Origin: Methylococcales bacterium
Lineage (GTDB): Bacteria; Pseudomonadota; Gammaproteobacteria; Methylococcales; Methylomonadaceae
Direction of reading: 5' to 3'
Length of the DNA stretch: 5,413 nt
Assembly (NCBI GenBank): GCA_009692395.1
Contig: SHZG01000166.1
Span: 1 to 5,413 of the forward strand
A program made the position numbers and the translations under genes. Shown one piece after another: positions 1 to 5,149 of the stretch. Under the pieces are notes generated by a model, which saw nothing but the letters and a program-made list of their open reading frames with translations, searched no databases and was not told the DNA's origin. Position 1 is the first letter of the stretch. The number at the start of each line of letters is the position of its first letter.

Positions 1-108
1 TATACTTGCCACTCCAACACCAAAACGCACTGCCGCTTCCGCTTGTGTTAGCCCTTCTTGTTCTTTAATCGTCAATACTTTTTGGCGGAAATCGGCTGAA
101 TATGTCAT
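1..108 (-). CDS. IS630-family transposase, N-terminal fragment (runs off left edge)
   Basis: Thirty-six codons are readable from an ATG at 108 down to position 1. The product begins MTYSADFRQKVLTIKEQEGL and continues with TQAEAAVRFGVGVASI. This is the typical start of IS630/Tc1-mariner-type transposases: a short M-x-YS-x-DFR-x-KVL lead into a helix-turn-helix that binds the element's ends. The catalytic DDE domain would lie beyond the window, so activity cannot be judged. No good Shine-Dalgarno is visible; the upstream leader is AT-rich. The ORF starts about 37 bases inside the presumed IS end, which is usual for compact IS630 elements, and it points away from the ackA remnant. A distant HTH protein is possible but less likely, because the neighbouring gene is cut exactly here. 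Confidence 0.85.
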   Translation of the reverse strand, partial: MTYSADFRQKVLTIKEQEGLTQAEAAVRFGVGVASI

Positions 109-144
109 CTAATTTAAAATAATCAAATTATACTGCTTTGGCTA
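1..144 (-). mobile_element. IS630-family insertion sequence, one end (partial)
   Basis: The element includes the transposase start and about 36 bases of AT-rich terminal sequence. Its boundary is inferred from where the acetate kinase reading frame stops matching its family. On the minus strand the gene reads GCT AGT (Ala-Ser), followed by TATAGCCAAAGCAG. IS630 elements insert at TA and duplicate it, and a TATA lies at 143-146. The TA at 145-146 is the best candidate for the duplicated target, since the expected next kinase codon is Thr (ACN). This would put the IS tip at 144, but 142 is also possible. The other end lies outside the window, so the terminal inverted repeat cannot be confirmed. 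Confidence 0.7.
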
Positions 145-817
145 TACTAGCGACACTGCGTCCATTATGAATAGCGCATAAGCTCGCACCACTACCGATA
201 TGAGCAACTATCACGCGTCCTGCGGCAATGTCAGCAGGTAGAACTGAGGCGATATATTCGTAAGAAAGTCCGTGGAAACCATAACGCTGAATGCCGCGTT
301 CGTAGTATTCGTAAGGCAGTCCAAACAATTTTGCTACGGTGTCTTGTTGACGGTGAAAGGCGGTATCAAAACAAGCGACTTGCGGCAAATCGGGCGATTC
401 TTCCGTCATTGCGCGGATGGCAGCGAGATTGTGGGGATTGTGTAACGGTGCTAACGGCGTGATGGTATCGAGTTTAGCCATTACCTCCGCAGTGATGCGT
501 ACAGGTTTCGCATAATCTGTTCCGCCATGAACCACGCGATGACCCGCACCGACTAATAGCAGTTGCGGAAATGTGCTGTGTAGGAAATTGGTAATGTGTT
601 GCAGGGCTTGAGCATGATTGGCAATGTCTGTTGTTTGCCAATGCGTATCAGCGATAACTTGTCCATCACCATTTTTTACTTTGAAATGTGGTGCAGTACC
701 AATGCCTTCAACTTGCCCTGTGACTTGCTGGTTTAGCTGTCCGTCACTGAGCAAATCGAATACTGAAAATTTTAAGCTGGATGATCCCGCATTGAGAACA
801 AGAATCGAGTTTTCCAT
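128..817 (-). pseudogene. ackA: Acetate kinase, truncated by IS insertion
   Basis: Acetate kinase converts acetate and ATP to acetyl phosphate and ADP in the cytoplasm (Pta-AckA pathway). The 229-residue product opens with the ASKHA-type phosphate loop VLNAGSSSLKF (7-17). It contains GHRVVHGG (Arg94, equivalent to substrate-binding Arg91 of the Methanosarcina enzyme), CFDTAFH (Asp151), YGFHG (His183) and VAHIGSGAS (202-210). After GRSVAS (219-224) the family sequence stops; five foreign residues (IAKAV) from the IS end follow, then TAA at 128-130. Full-length enzymes have about 400 residues. The missing half holds most of the C-terminal nucleotide-binding domain, including the catalytic Arg and Glu equivalent to Arg241 and Glu384, so this product should be inactive. 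The ATG at 817 is supported by alignment to the family N-terminus; its ribosome site is weak. The 3' half may lie beyond the left edge, on the far side of the IS. Confidence 0.9.
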
Positions 818-883
818 AATAATGCCGTTATTTGAATCAACTGATTTTTAACAATACGGGGGTAATGGCTAAAAGCCAGCCGT

Positions 884-1264
884 TTATTTTACCACGCGTA
901 ATGTGGGCTTCGTTGGCGGTGTTTTTTCTGGCGGAGGTGTGTCATCAATGTCTTCATCGTCTTGATTAAAAACCATGCCTTTGCCATTTTCTTTCGCATA
1001 AATAGCCATGATGGCTACAACAGGCGCGATAATGTGCATAGGCTTACCACTAAAACGCGCATTAAATTCAACGGTATCGTTACCAAGAGACAGTGCTTCG
1101 ACTGCTTGGGGACGAATATTTAAGACAATTTTACCGTTATCAGCAAATTGCATCGGCAAAATAGCATCCGCATTTTCGGCATCGACTAATAGGTGGGGTG
1201 TCAGATTATTATCAAGAATCCACTGGTAAATTGAGCGGATTAAGTAAGGTTTTAAAGAGGTCAT
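884..1264 (-). CDS. sspB: ClpXP protease specificity-enhancing factor SspB
   Basis: SspB is a cytoplasmic adaptor that binds ssrA-tagged polypeptides released from stalled ribosomes and delivers them to ClpX. The 126-residue protein has the folded substrate-binding domain at about residues 4-100. Recognisable stretches are KPYLIRSIYQWILDNNLTPH near the start, IVLNIRPQAV, VEFNARFSG and the AIYAKENGKGM block, all close to the E. coli protein. A short acidic and Pro/Thr-rich flexible linker follows (about 101-120). The last residues, LRVVK, are the ClpX-docking (XB) tail and are identical to those of E. coli SspB. The linker is shorter than in E. coli (126 versus 165 residues in total), which is common outside enterics. 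Its ATG overlaps the sspA stop as ATGA, so it is probably translated by coupling; no strong independent Shine-Dalgarno is seen. Confidence 0.96.
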   Translation of the reverse strand: MTSLKPYLIRSIYQWILDNNLTPHLLVDAENADAILPMQFADNGKIVLNIRPQAVEALSLGNDTVEFNARFSGKPMHIIAPVVAIMAIYAKENGKGMVFNQDDEDIDDTPPPEKTPPTKPTLRVVK

Positions 1265-1896
1265 TTTAAAGGCTCAGCCATCTCTTTTTCAGCTTCACTC
1301 AAGCTACGTTTAAATCCAGCGCGGTTAAATAAACGTTGTGCATAGTGGGTAATCACTTCATCTGGCGTTGATATATCAATGCCAATACTGGGTAATCGCC
1401 ATAATAGCGGGGCAATCGCACAATCAATGAGTGAAAATTCTTCGCTCATGAAATAGGGGTTGGCAGCAAAAATAGGCGTGGCTGATAAGATGCTTTCTCT
1501 GAGCATTTTTTTCGCGCGTGCCGATTTTTTTTCGCCTGAAAATAAAATTTCATCCAGTAATTGATACCAATCTTGATCGATACGTTTAATTAACATTCTG
1601 GCATTAGCGCGAGACACAGGATCCATTTGATGTAATGGAGGATGTGGGAATCGCTCATCGAGGTATTCCATAATAATGCGCGAATCGTAAAGGACTAAAT
1701 CGCGCTCTATTAAAGTAGGTAATGTGCCTGTCGGATTAAGTTCAAGTAAATCCTCGGGAGGATTGTTCGTGTCATAATATTCTATGTCTGCGGCAACCCC
1801 TTTTTCGTGTAGAACAAAGCGTGCGCAATGACTCATTGCGCATGTTGGCGATGAAAAAAGCGTCATTACAGATTTACGAGTAATAATGTTTGCCAC
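1261..1896 (-). CDS. sspA: Stringent starvation protein A (RNA polymerase-associated, GST fold)
   Basis: SspA binds RNA polymerase holoenzyme and alters promoter use during starvation and acid stress. It has a glutathione-S-transferase fold without normal GST activity. The 211-residue product has the thioredoxin-like N-terminal domain (about 8-80), with RKSVMTLFSSPTCAMSHCAR and LNPTGTLPTL, followed by SRIIMEYLDERFPHPPL. The all-helical domain contains DQDWYQLLDEI and EFSLIDCAIAPLLWRLP. The functionally important surface Pro-His-Pro falls at residues 84-86, the same numbers as in E. coli (212 residues). That agreement supports the GTG start at 1896 used here. An AGAGG at 1906-1910 sits nine bases upstream of this GTG. 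A TTG at 1905 is also in frame but would leave no gap after AGAGG. The gene overlaps sspB by ATGA and is preceded by its own promoter-like sequence. Confidence 0.95.
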   Translation of the reverse strand: MANIITRKSVMTLFSSPTCAMSHCARFVLHEKGVAADIEYYDTNNPPEDLLELNPTGTLPTLIERDLVLYDSRIIMEYLDERFPHPPLHQMDPVSRANARMLIKRIDQDWYQLLDEILFSGEKKSARAKKMLRESILSATPIFAANPYFMSEEFSLIDCAIAPLLWRLPSIGIDISTPDEVITHYAQRLFNRAGFKRSLSEAEKEMAEPLK

Positions 1897-1905
1897 AAAT
1901 AACAA

Positions 1906-1910
1906 CCTCT
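1906..1910 (-). promoter_or_regulatory. sspA ribosome binding site (decides GTG start)
   Basis: AGAGG on the minus strand lies nine bases before the GTG at 1896 and directly against the in-frame TTG at 1905. Only the GTG has workable spacing. Confidence 0.65.
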
Positions 1911-1938
1911 TTGGACGTATAGATACAGTAAATTGGGC

Positions 1939-1944
1939 ATTATA
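1939..1944 (-). promoter_or_regulatory. Extended -10 promoter element for sspAB
   Basis: The minus strand reads TGCTATAAT, a perfect sigma70 -10 hexamer (TATAAT, 1939-1944) with the TGn extension. No good -35 hexamer is found 16-18 bases upstream (the region reads TCAAAA or similar), which extended -10 promoters tolerate. Transcription would begin near 1932, giving a leader of about 36 bases before the GTG of sspA. The position between petC and sspA suggests that ssp genes can be transcribed separately from the pet operon. Confidence 0.6.
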
Positions 1945-1968
1945 GCATGAAAGCTAGTGTTTTTGATT

Positions 1969-1993
1969 TGCCAACAAGAATTAGATGTTGGCA
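1969..1993 (-). repeat. Perfect 8-bp inverted repeat (hairpin) between petC and sspA
   Basis: TGCCAACA (1969-1976) and TGTTGGCA (1986-1993) are perfect inverted copies around a 9-base loop. No U-run follows the stem on the minus strand, so it is not a classic intrinsic terminator. It could be a processing or 3'-stabilising structure for the petABC message, or a regulator site just upstream of the sspA promoter. Confidence 0.5.
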
Positions 1994-2000
1994 TTGTGAA

Positions 2001-2026
2001 ATAAGAAAACATCCTTGTTTTCTTAT
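2001..2026 (-). terminator. Possible terminator hairpin after petC
   Basis: ATAAGAAAAC (2001-2010) and GTTTTCTTAT (2017-2026) form a perfect 10-bp stem with a 6-base loop, eight bases past the petC stop. On the minus-strand RNA the 3' arm is U-rich (UUUUCUUAU) and continues UUUC, so it resembles a weak, AT-rich intrinsic terminator. With few G-C pairs, partial read-through into sspAB is likely. Confidence 0.5.
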
Positions 2027-2034
2027 AGACTATA

Positions 2035-2754
2035 TTAATGAATATCTTTCCAATATTCTTTTTTCAGTAGATAAGCTAAACCAAAAAATAGGAATAGGAA
2101 AATGAGGACATATTTACCCATACTTTCTCTTTCCATTTGCGTTGGCTCGCCGACATAAACTAGAAAAGTAACCAATTCATTGACCATACGATTAAATTCT
2201 TTTTCAGATAAGGTGCCTTCTTTATTAAGCACTAAATCGATACGGTCGCCATAAATGGTTTTTCTGACTTCAGCGTGTTGCTCGCCTTGTAACTGCCACA
2301 ATGGATTAGGCATAGCAGTGTCTTCAAAAACTAAGTTGTTGACACCAAACGGTCTTTTTGGGTCGGAATAATAGCTTTTTAAGTAGCTATACAACCAATC
2401 TGCACCGCGTGAGCGAGCGATTAACGATAAATCGGGGGGCTGTGTACCAAACCATTTTTCTGCATCATGCGTGTTCATTGCGCTGTGTAAGTTGTCATAG
2501 ATACTCGCGCCAAAGGGTGCAATATCTTTTAAGACTTCTTTTTCATCGGCGTGGGTATCTAAAGCAAGGCGTAAATAACGAATTTGCTTAATAGAATGAC
2601 AGCCTAGACAATAAGTTACAAAATGATGCGCACCGCGCAGTAAAGACTCTTTATCGCTGAGATTAACATCGGCTTCTTGTAGTTCTATACCTTCGGATGC
2701 ACGAACCCCAAAAGACAGGGTCAATAATAGCAAAAGTGTTGTAATATTTTTCAT
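2035..2754 (-). CDS. petC: Cytochrome c1 of the bc1 complex
   Basis: This is the c-type heme subunit of ubiquinol:cytochrome c oxidoreductase. It takes electrons from the Rieske cluster and passes them to a soluble cytochrome c on the periplasmic side. From the ATG at 2754 the product has 239 residues. It starts with a Sec signal peptide (MKN, a Leu-rich core, cleavage probably near VRA-SEG). The heme-binding site CLGCH is at about 49-53, a PPDLSLIARSRGADWLYSYL block follows, and the likely axial Met is in AMPNPLWQL at about 148. A C-terminal membrane anchor (about 214-231) ends in a Lys-rich cytoplasmic tail. An upstream in-frame TTG (2763) would add three residues but has a Shine-Dalgarno-like sequence too close to it. 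The ATG follows the petB stop by one base, indicating coupled translation. Length and features fit the gammaproteobacterial family. Confidence 0.96.
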   Translation of the reverse strand: MKNITTLLLLLTLSFGVRASEGIELQEADVNLSDKESLLRGAHHFVTYCLGCHSIKQIRYLRLALDTHADEKEVLKDIAPFGASIYDNLHSAMNTHDAEKWFGTQPPDLSLIARSRGADWLYSYLKSYYSDPKRPFGVNNLVFEDTAMPNPLWQLQGEQHAEVRKTIYGDRIDLVLNKEGTLSEKEFNRMVNELVTFLVYVGEPTQMERESMGKYVLIFLFLFFGLAYLLKKEYWKDIH

Positions 2755-2755
2755 A

Positions 2756-4177
2756 TCAATCAAGGCTCTTTTTTAGTTTTTTTGCCAATCGAGTCGCCAC
2801 ATTACGCATACCCTCTGGATTAGGTCTCCGACTAAAAAACACACCCCTAAAAGCGTGTTGGTGACCATCATTATCGGGTGCTGATGCTGCTGTTTCGGTG
2901 ATTTCTTCAAACACTTCACATATCGCAGGAAACTGTTCTTCCAGCGTGAGATCCATGGTGACACGTTCAGGTACAGGTTTGGTTTTTTCCCAGCGTGTAT
3001 AGATAGGCATTAATAAAAAGAAGCCAAAATAAATCGCTGTGAACACGCGAGCAATATTGGTCATTACAGGTGTAGCGGGTTGTGTACCTAAATAACCCAA
3101 GGCGATAAAGCTGATAACGAATAACGCTAAGGCTTTTTTGTAAATGCCACCGCGATAACGAATCGAGCGCACAGGATTTCTATCTAGCCACGGTAATAAA
3201 AACAGCACCACAATCGCACCACCCATACCAATAACGCCTGCAAACTTATCAGGAATGGCGCGTAAAATGGCATAGAACGGCGTGAAATACCATAAAGGGG
3301 CAATATGCTCAGGGGTTTTCATCGGGTCCGCAGGAATAAAGTTAGCGTGTTCCAGAAAATAACCGCCCATTTCAGGCATATAAAAGATGATAGTGGCGAA
3401 GAAAATTAAAAATACCCCAACACCCGCAATATCTTTTACTGAGTAATAAGGATGAAAAGGAATACCGTCTAAAGGAATGCCGTTAGCATCTTTGATTTTT
3501 TTAATATCAATACCGTCAGGATTGTTAGAGCCCACTTCATGTAGCGCGACGATGTGCATAAATACCAGCATCACTAACACCAATGGCACTGCAATAACAT
3601 GAAACGCGAAGAAACGGTTTAATGTGGCATCAGAAACGACATAATCACCGCGTAGCCACAACGATAAGTCATCACCAATTACGGGAATCGCGCTGAATAG
3701 GGAAATGATAACTTGCGCCCCCCAGTAGGACATTTGTCCCCAAGGTAACAGATAACCCATAAAGGCTTCTGCCATCAAGGCAACAAAAATTAACATACCG
3801 AAAATCCATATCAGCTCACGCGGTTGTTTGAATGAACCGTACATGATGCCGCGAAACATATGCAGGTAAACGACAATAAAAAATGCCGACGCGCCTGTTG
3901 AGTGCATATAACGCACCAACCAGCCCCAGCTCACATCCCGCATAATGTATTCAACCGAGTCAAACGCGAGTTTGGCATCGGGCTTGTAATTCATAGTTAA
4001 TAAAATACCCGTTAAGAACTGATTAACTAATACCAGCAATGCCAACGAACCAAAGAAGTACCAAAAATTGAAATTTTTGGGCGCGTAATAATGCGTCATG
4101 TGGTCTTTCCACAGACTTGCTAACGGAAAACGGTCTAAAACCCATTCTCCACAGGCATTTAATCGAGAAGGTTTCAT
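2756..4177 (-). CDS. petB: Cytochrome b of the bc1 complex, with C-terminal extension
   Basis: This is the membrane core of the bc1 complex; it oxidises ubiquinol at Qo and reduces quinone at Qi. The 473-residue product has eight predicted transmembrane helices (roughly 37-61, 88-112, 122-147, 190-212, 249-268, 312-330, 347-365, 375-394). Heme ligands are His92 and His106 in helix B and His193 and His208 in helix D. The helix D pair is 15 apart, as I recall for beta/gamma-proteobacterial forms, rather than 14 as in mitochondria. The GSNNPDG loop after helix D is intact. The Qo motif usually written PEWY reads PLWY at 294-297. The family normally ends soon after KTKPVPERVT (398-407); here about 65 more charged residues follow with no recognised domain. 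The ATG overlaps the petA stop as ATGA and has an AAGGAG seven bases upstream (4185-4190). Confidence 0.96.
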   Translation of the reverse strand: MKPSRLNACGEWVLDRFPLASLWKDHMTHYYAPKNFNFWYFFGSLALLVLVNQFLTGILLTMNYKPDAKLAFDSVEYIMRDVSWGWLVRYMHSTGASAFFIVVYLHMFRGIMYGSFKQPRELIWIFGMLIFVALMAEAFMGYLLPWGQMSYWGAQVIISLFSAIPVIGDDLSLWLRGDYVVSDATLNRFFAFHVIAVPLVLVMLVFMHIVALHEVGSNNPDGIDIKKIKDANGIPLDGIPFHPYYSVKDIAGVGVFLIFFATIIFYMPEMGGYFLEHANFIPADPMKTPEHIAPLWYFTPFYAILRAIPDKFAGVIGMGGAIVVLFLLPWLDRNPVRSIRYRGGIYKKALALFVISFIALGYLGTQPATPVMTNIARVFTAIYFGFFLLMPIYTRWEKTKPVPERVTMDLTLEEQFPAICEVFEEITETAASAPDNDGHQHAFRGVFFSRRPNPEGMRNVATRLAKKLKKSLD

Positions 4178-4773
4178 GCGCTTGCTCCTTCGGCGGGTTC
4201 GCCAACAATCAATAATGTATCGGTCACATAGCGATGAGGTGGAATCTCTAGGTTAGTCGGGGCAGGTACACCGCTATAAACACGACCTGCTAAATCAAAC
4301 CAAGAACCATGACAAGGACAGAAAAAACCACCGTGCCATTTTTCGCCTAAGTCAGGTGGTGACACCTCAGGGCGAAATGTCGGTGAACAGCCTAAATGCG
4401 TACATAAACCCACTGCCACAAAAATTTCTGGCTTAATGGATCGCATTGCATTTTTACTGTTTTCAGGTTGAATAGAGTCTAAAGACTTAGGGTCTGCTAA
4501 CTGACTATCTAAGGTTGTTAAGGTTGTAAGTACGTCGGGTGTTCGATTGAGTATCCAGACAGGCTTCCCTCGCCAAGCAACTCGCAACAACTGCCCTGTT
4601 TCCATTTTACTGAGATCAACGTCAACGGGCGCACTCGCCGCCATCGCTTTGACACTCGGCTGCATTTGCGAAAGAAAAGGAACGGCTAAATACCCTGTGC
4701 CGACAGCACCAACCACTGTTAAAGCTGTGGTCAAAAACTGGCGTTTAGATTGATCTACGCCTTCATTATTCAT
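4174..4773 (-). CDS. petA: Ubiquinol-cytochrome c reductase, Rieske iron-sulfur subunit
   Basis: This is the [2Fe-2S] subunit that takes one electron from ubiquinol at the Qo site and swings to cytochrome c1. From the ATG at 4773 it has 199 residues. An N-terminal Tat-type anchor (SKRQFLTTA followed by a hydrophobic helix at about 15-36) carries Lys-Arg in place of twin Arg. The globular periplasmic domain contains CTHLGC (124-129) and CPCHGS (152-157). Cys124, His126, Cys152 and His155 bind the cluster, and Cys129 and Cys154 form the stabilising disulfide. GVPAPTNLEIPPH near the end is the usual proline-rich closing segment. The start is fixed by a strong GAGGAG (4783-4788) nine bases upstream; an in-frame ATG at 4812 would place that site inside the gene and add 13 residues that do not look like the family. 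It is the first gene of petABC and overlaps petB by ATGA. Confidence 0.97.
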   Translation of the reverse strand: MNNEGVDQSKRQFLTTALTVVGAVGTGYLAVPFLSQMQPSVKAMAASAPVDVDLSKMETGQLLRVAWRGKPVWILNRTPDVLTTLTTLDSQLADPKSLDSIQPENSKNAMRSIKPEIFVAVGLCTHLGCSPTFRPEVSPPDLGEKWHGGFFCPCHGSWFDLAGRVYSGVPAPTNLEIPPHRYVTDTLLIVGEPAEGASA

Positions 4774-4782
4774 TATAAAACT

Positions 4783-4788
4783 CTCCTC
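4783..4788 (-). promoter_or_regulatory. petA ribosome binding site (decides start)
   Basis: GAGGAG on the minus strand is nine bases upstream of the ATG at 4773. It favours that start over the in-frame ATG at 4812, which has no such site. Confidence 0.8.
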
Positions 4789-4827
4789 ATTAGGTCTGTG
4801 GCTTAATAGCACATCTCGTGTGCCGCC

Positions 4828-4833
4828 AATATA
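4828..4833 (-). promoter_or_regulatory. Candidate -10 of the petABC promoter
   Basis: The minus strand reads TGGTATATT, an extended -10 with hexamer TATATT. TTCAAA lies 18 bases upstream as a weak -35 (four of six matches). Transcription from about 4821 would leave a leader of about 48 bases to the petA ATG. A perfect TATAAT also occurs at 4894-4899 on the same strand but has no reasonable -35. Confidence 0.45.
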
Positions 4834-5149
4834 CCACTAGAACCCATTAGATTTGAAGTGCTTATGTGCAATTGTTTACGCAATAATTAACGTATTATAA
4901 AAACGTTGTAGTCGGCAAAACCTAAGGTTATGAACTTACATAGAATTTTGCTTATCTATCTTAACTTTATAAGATGCGCGCATCATTTAAACTCGCGGGA
5001 TTATTGTTGAAACAAGTGCCTTGAAAGCGAATCAATAAAAAATAAAAACTAACTTTTAAATTTTGATTTAGCAGGCGTGGGATAAGGGTTGATGAGGTAT
5101 TACCGATGATGATCGTATAGGATAATTAGGGGGTCATGGTCACAAATCG

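Larger units (their letters stand above)
4774..5149. other. Non-coding stretch between petA and the IS1-like element
   Basis: These 376 bases hold the petA leader and candidate promoter on the minus strand. Beyond about 4900 I find no convincing gene, tRNA or other RNA. The region is AT-rich and includes a 12-bp perfect palindrome, GATGCGCGCATC, at 4973-4984. The ribosomal protein genes rplM-rpsI, which precede petA in many Gammaproteobacteria, are not visible; no rpsI C-terminus can be read on the minus strand. Confidence 0.6.

Noticed and set aside
820..850. Possible ackA promoter (TTGTTA, 16 bases, AATAAC)
   Set aside because: Both hexamers match only four of six positions in AT-rich DNA, so it is not better than chance.
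866..878. Small hairpin TGGCT-AAA-AGCCA between sspB and ackA as terminator
   Set aside because: Only five base pairs and no U-run on the minus strand; too weak to call, although some transcript end between these genes is plausible.
2755..2763. TTG start for petC at 2763
   Set aside because: It would overlap petB and sits two to three bases after its GAG; the ATG at 2754 gives a normal signal peptide and better spacing.
2773..2964. 63-codon minus-strand ORF inside the petB 3' region, considered as evidence for a frameshift in the cytochrome b tail
   Set aside because: It is in another frame with no cytochrome b-like or other recognisable sequence, so it does not explain the extension.
4930..5010. 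A 26-codon plus-strand ORF in the petA-IS1 spacer
   Set aside because: AAGG is too close to the ATG, the composition is unremarkable, and no family resemblance is seen; expected by chance in AT-rich DNA.
5021..5035. FNR-like half sites TTGA...TCAA
   Set aside because: The gap is seven bases instead of the six required by the TTGAT-N4-ATCAA consensus, and the inner T/A positions do not fit.
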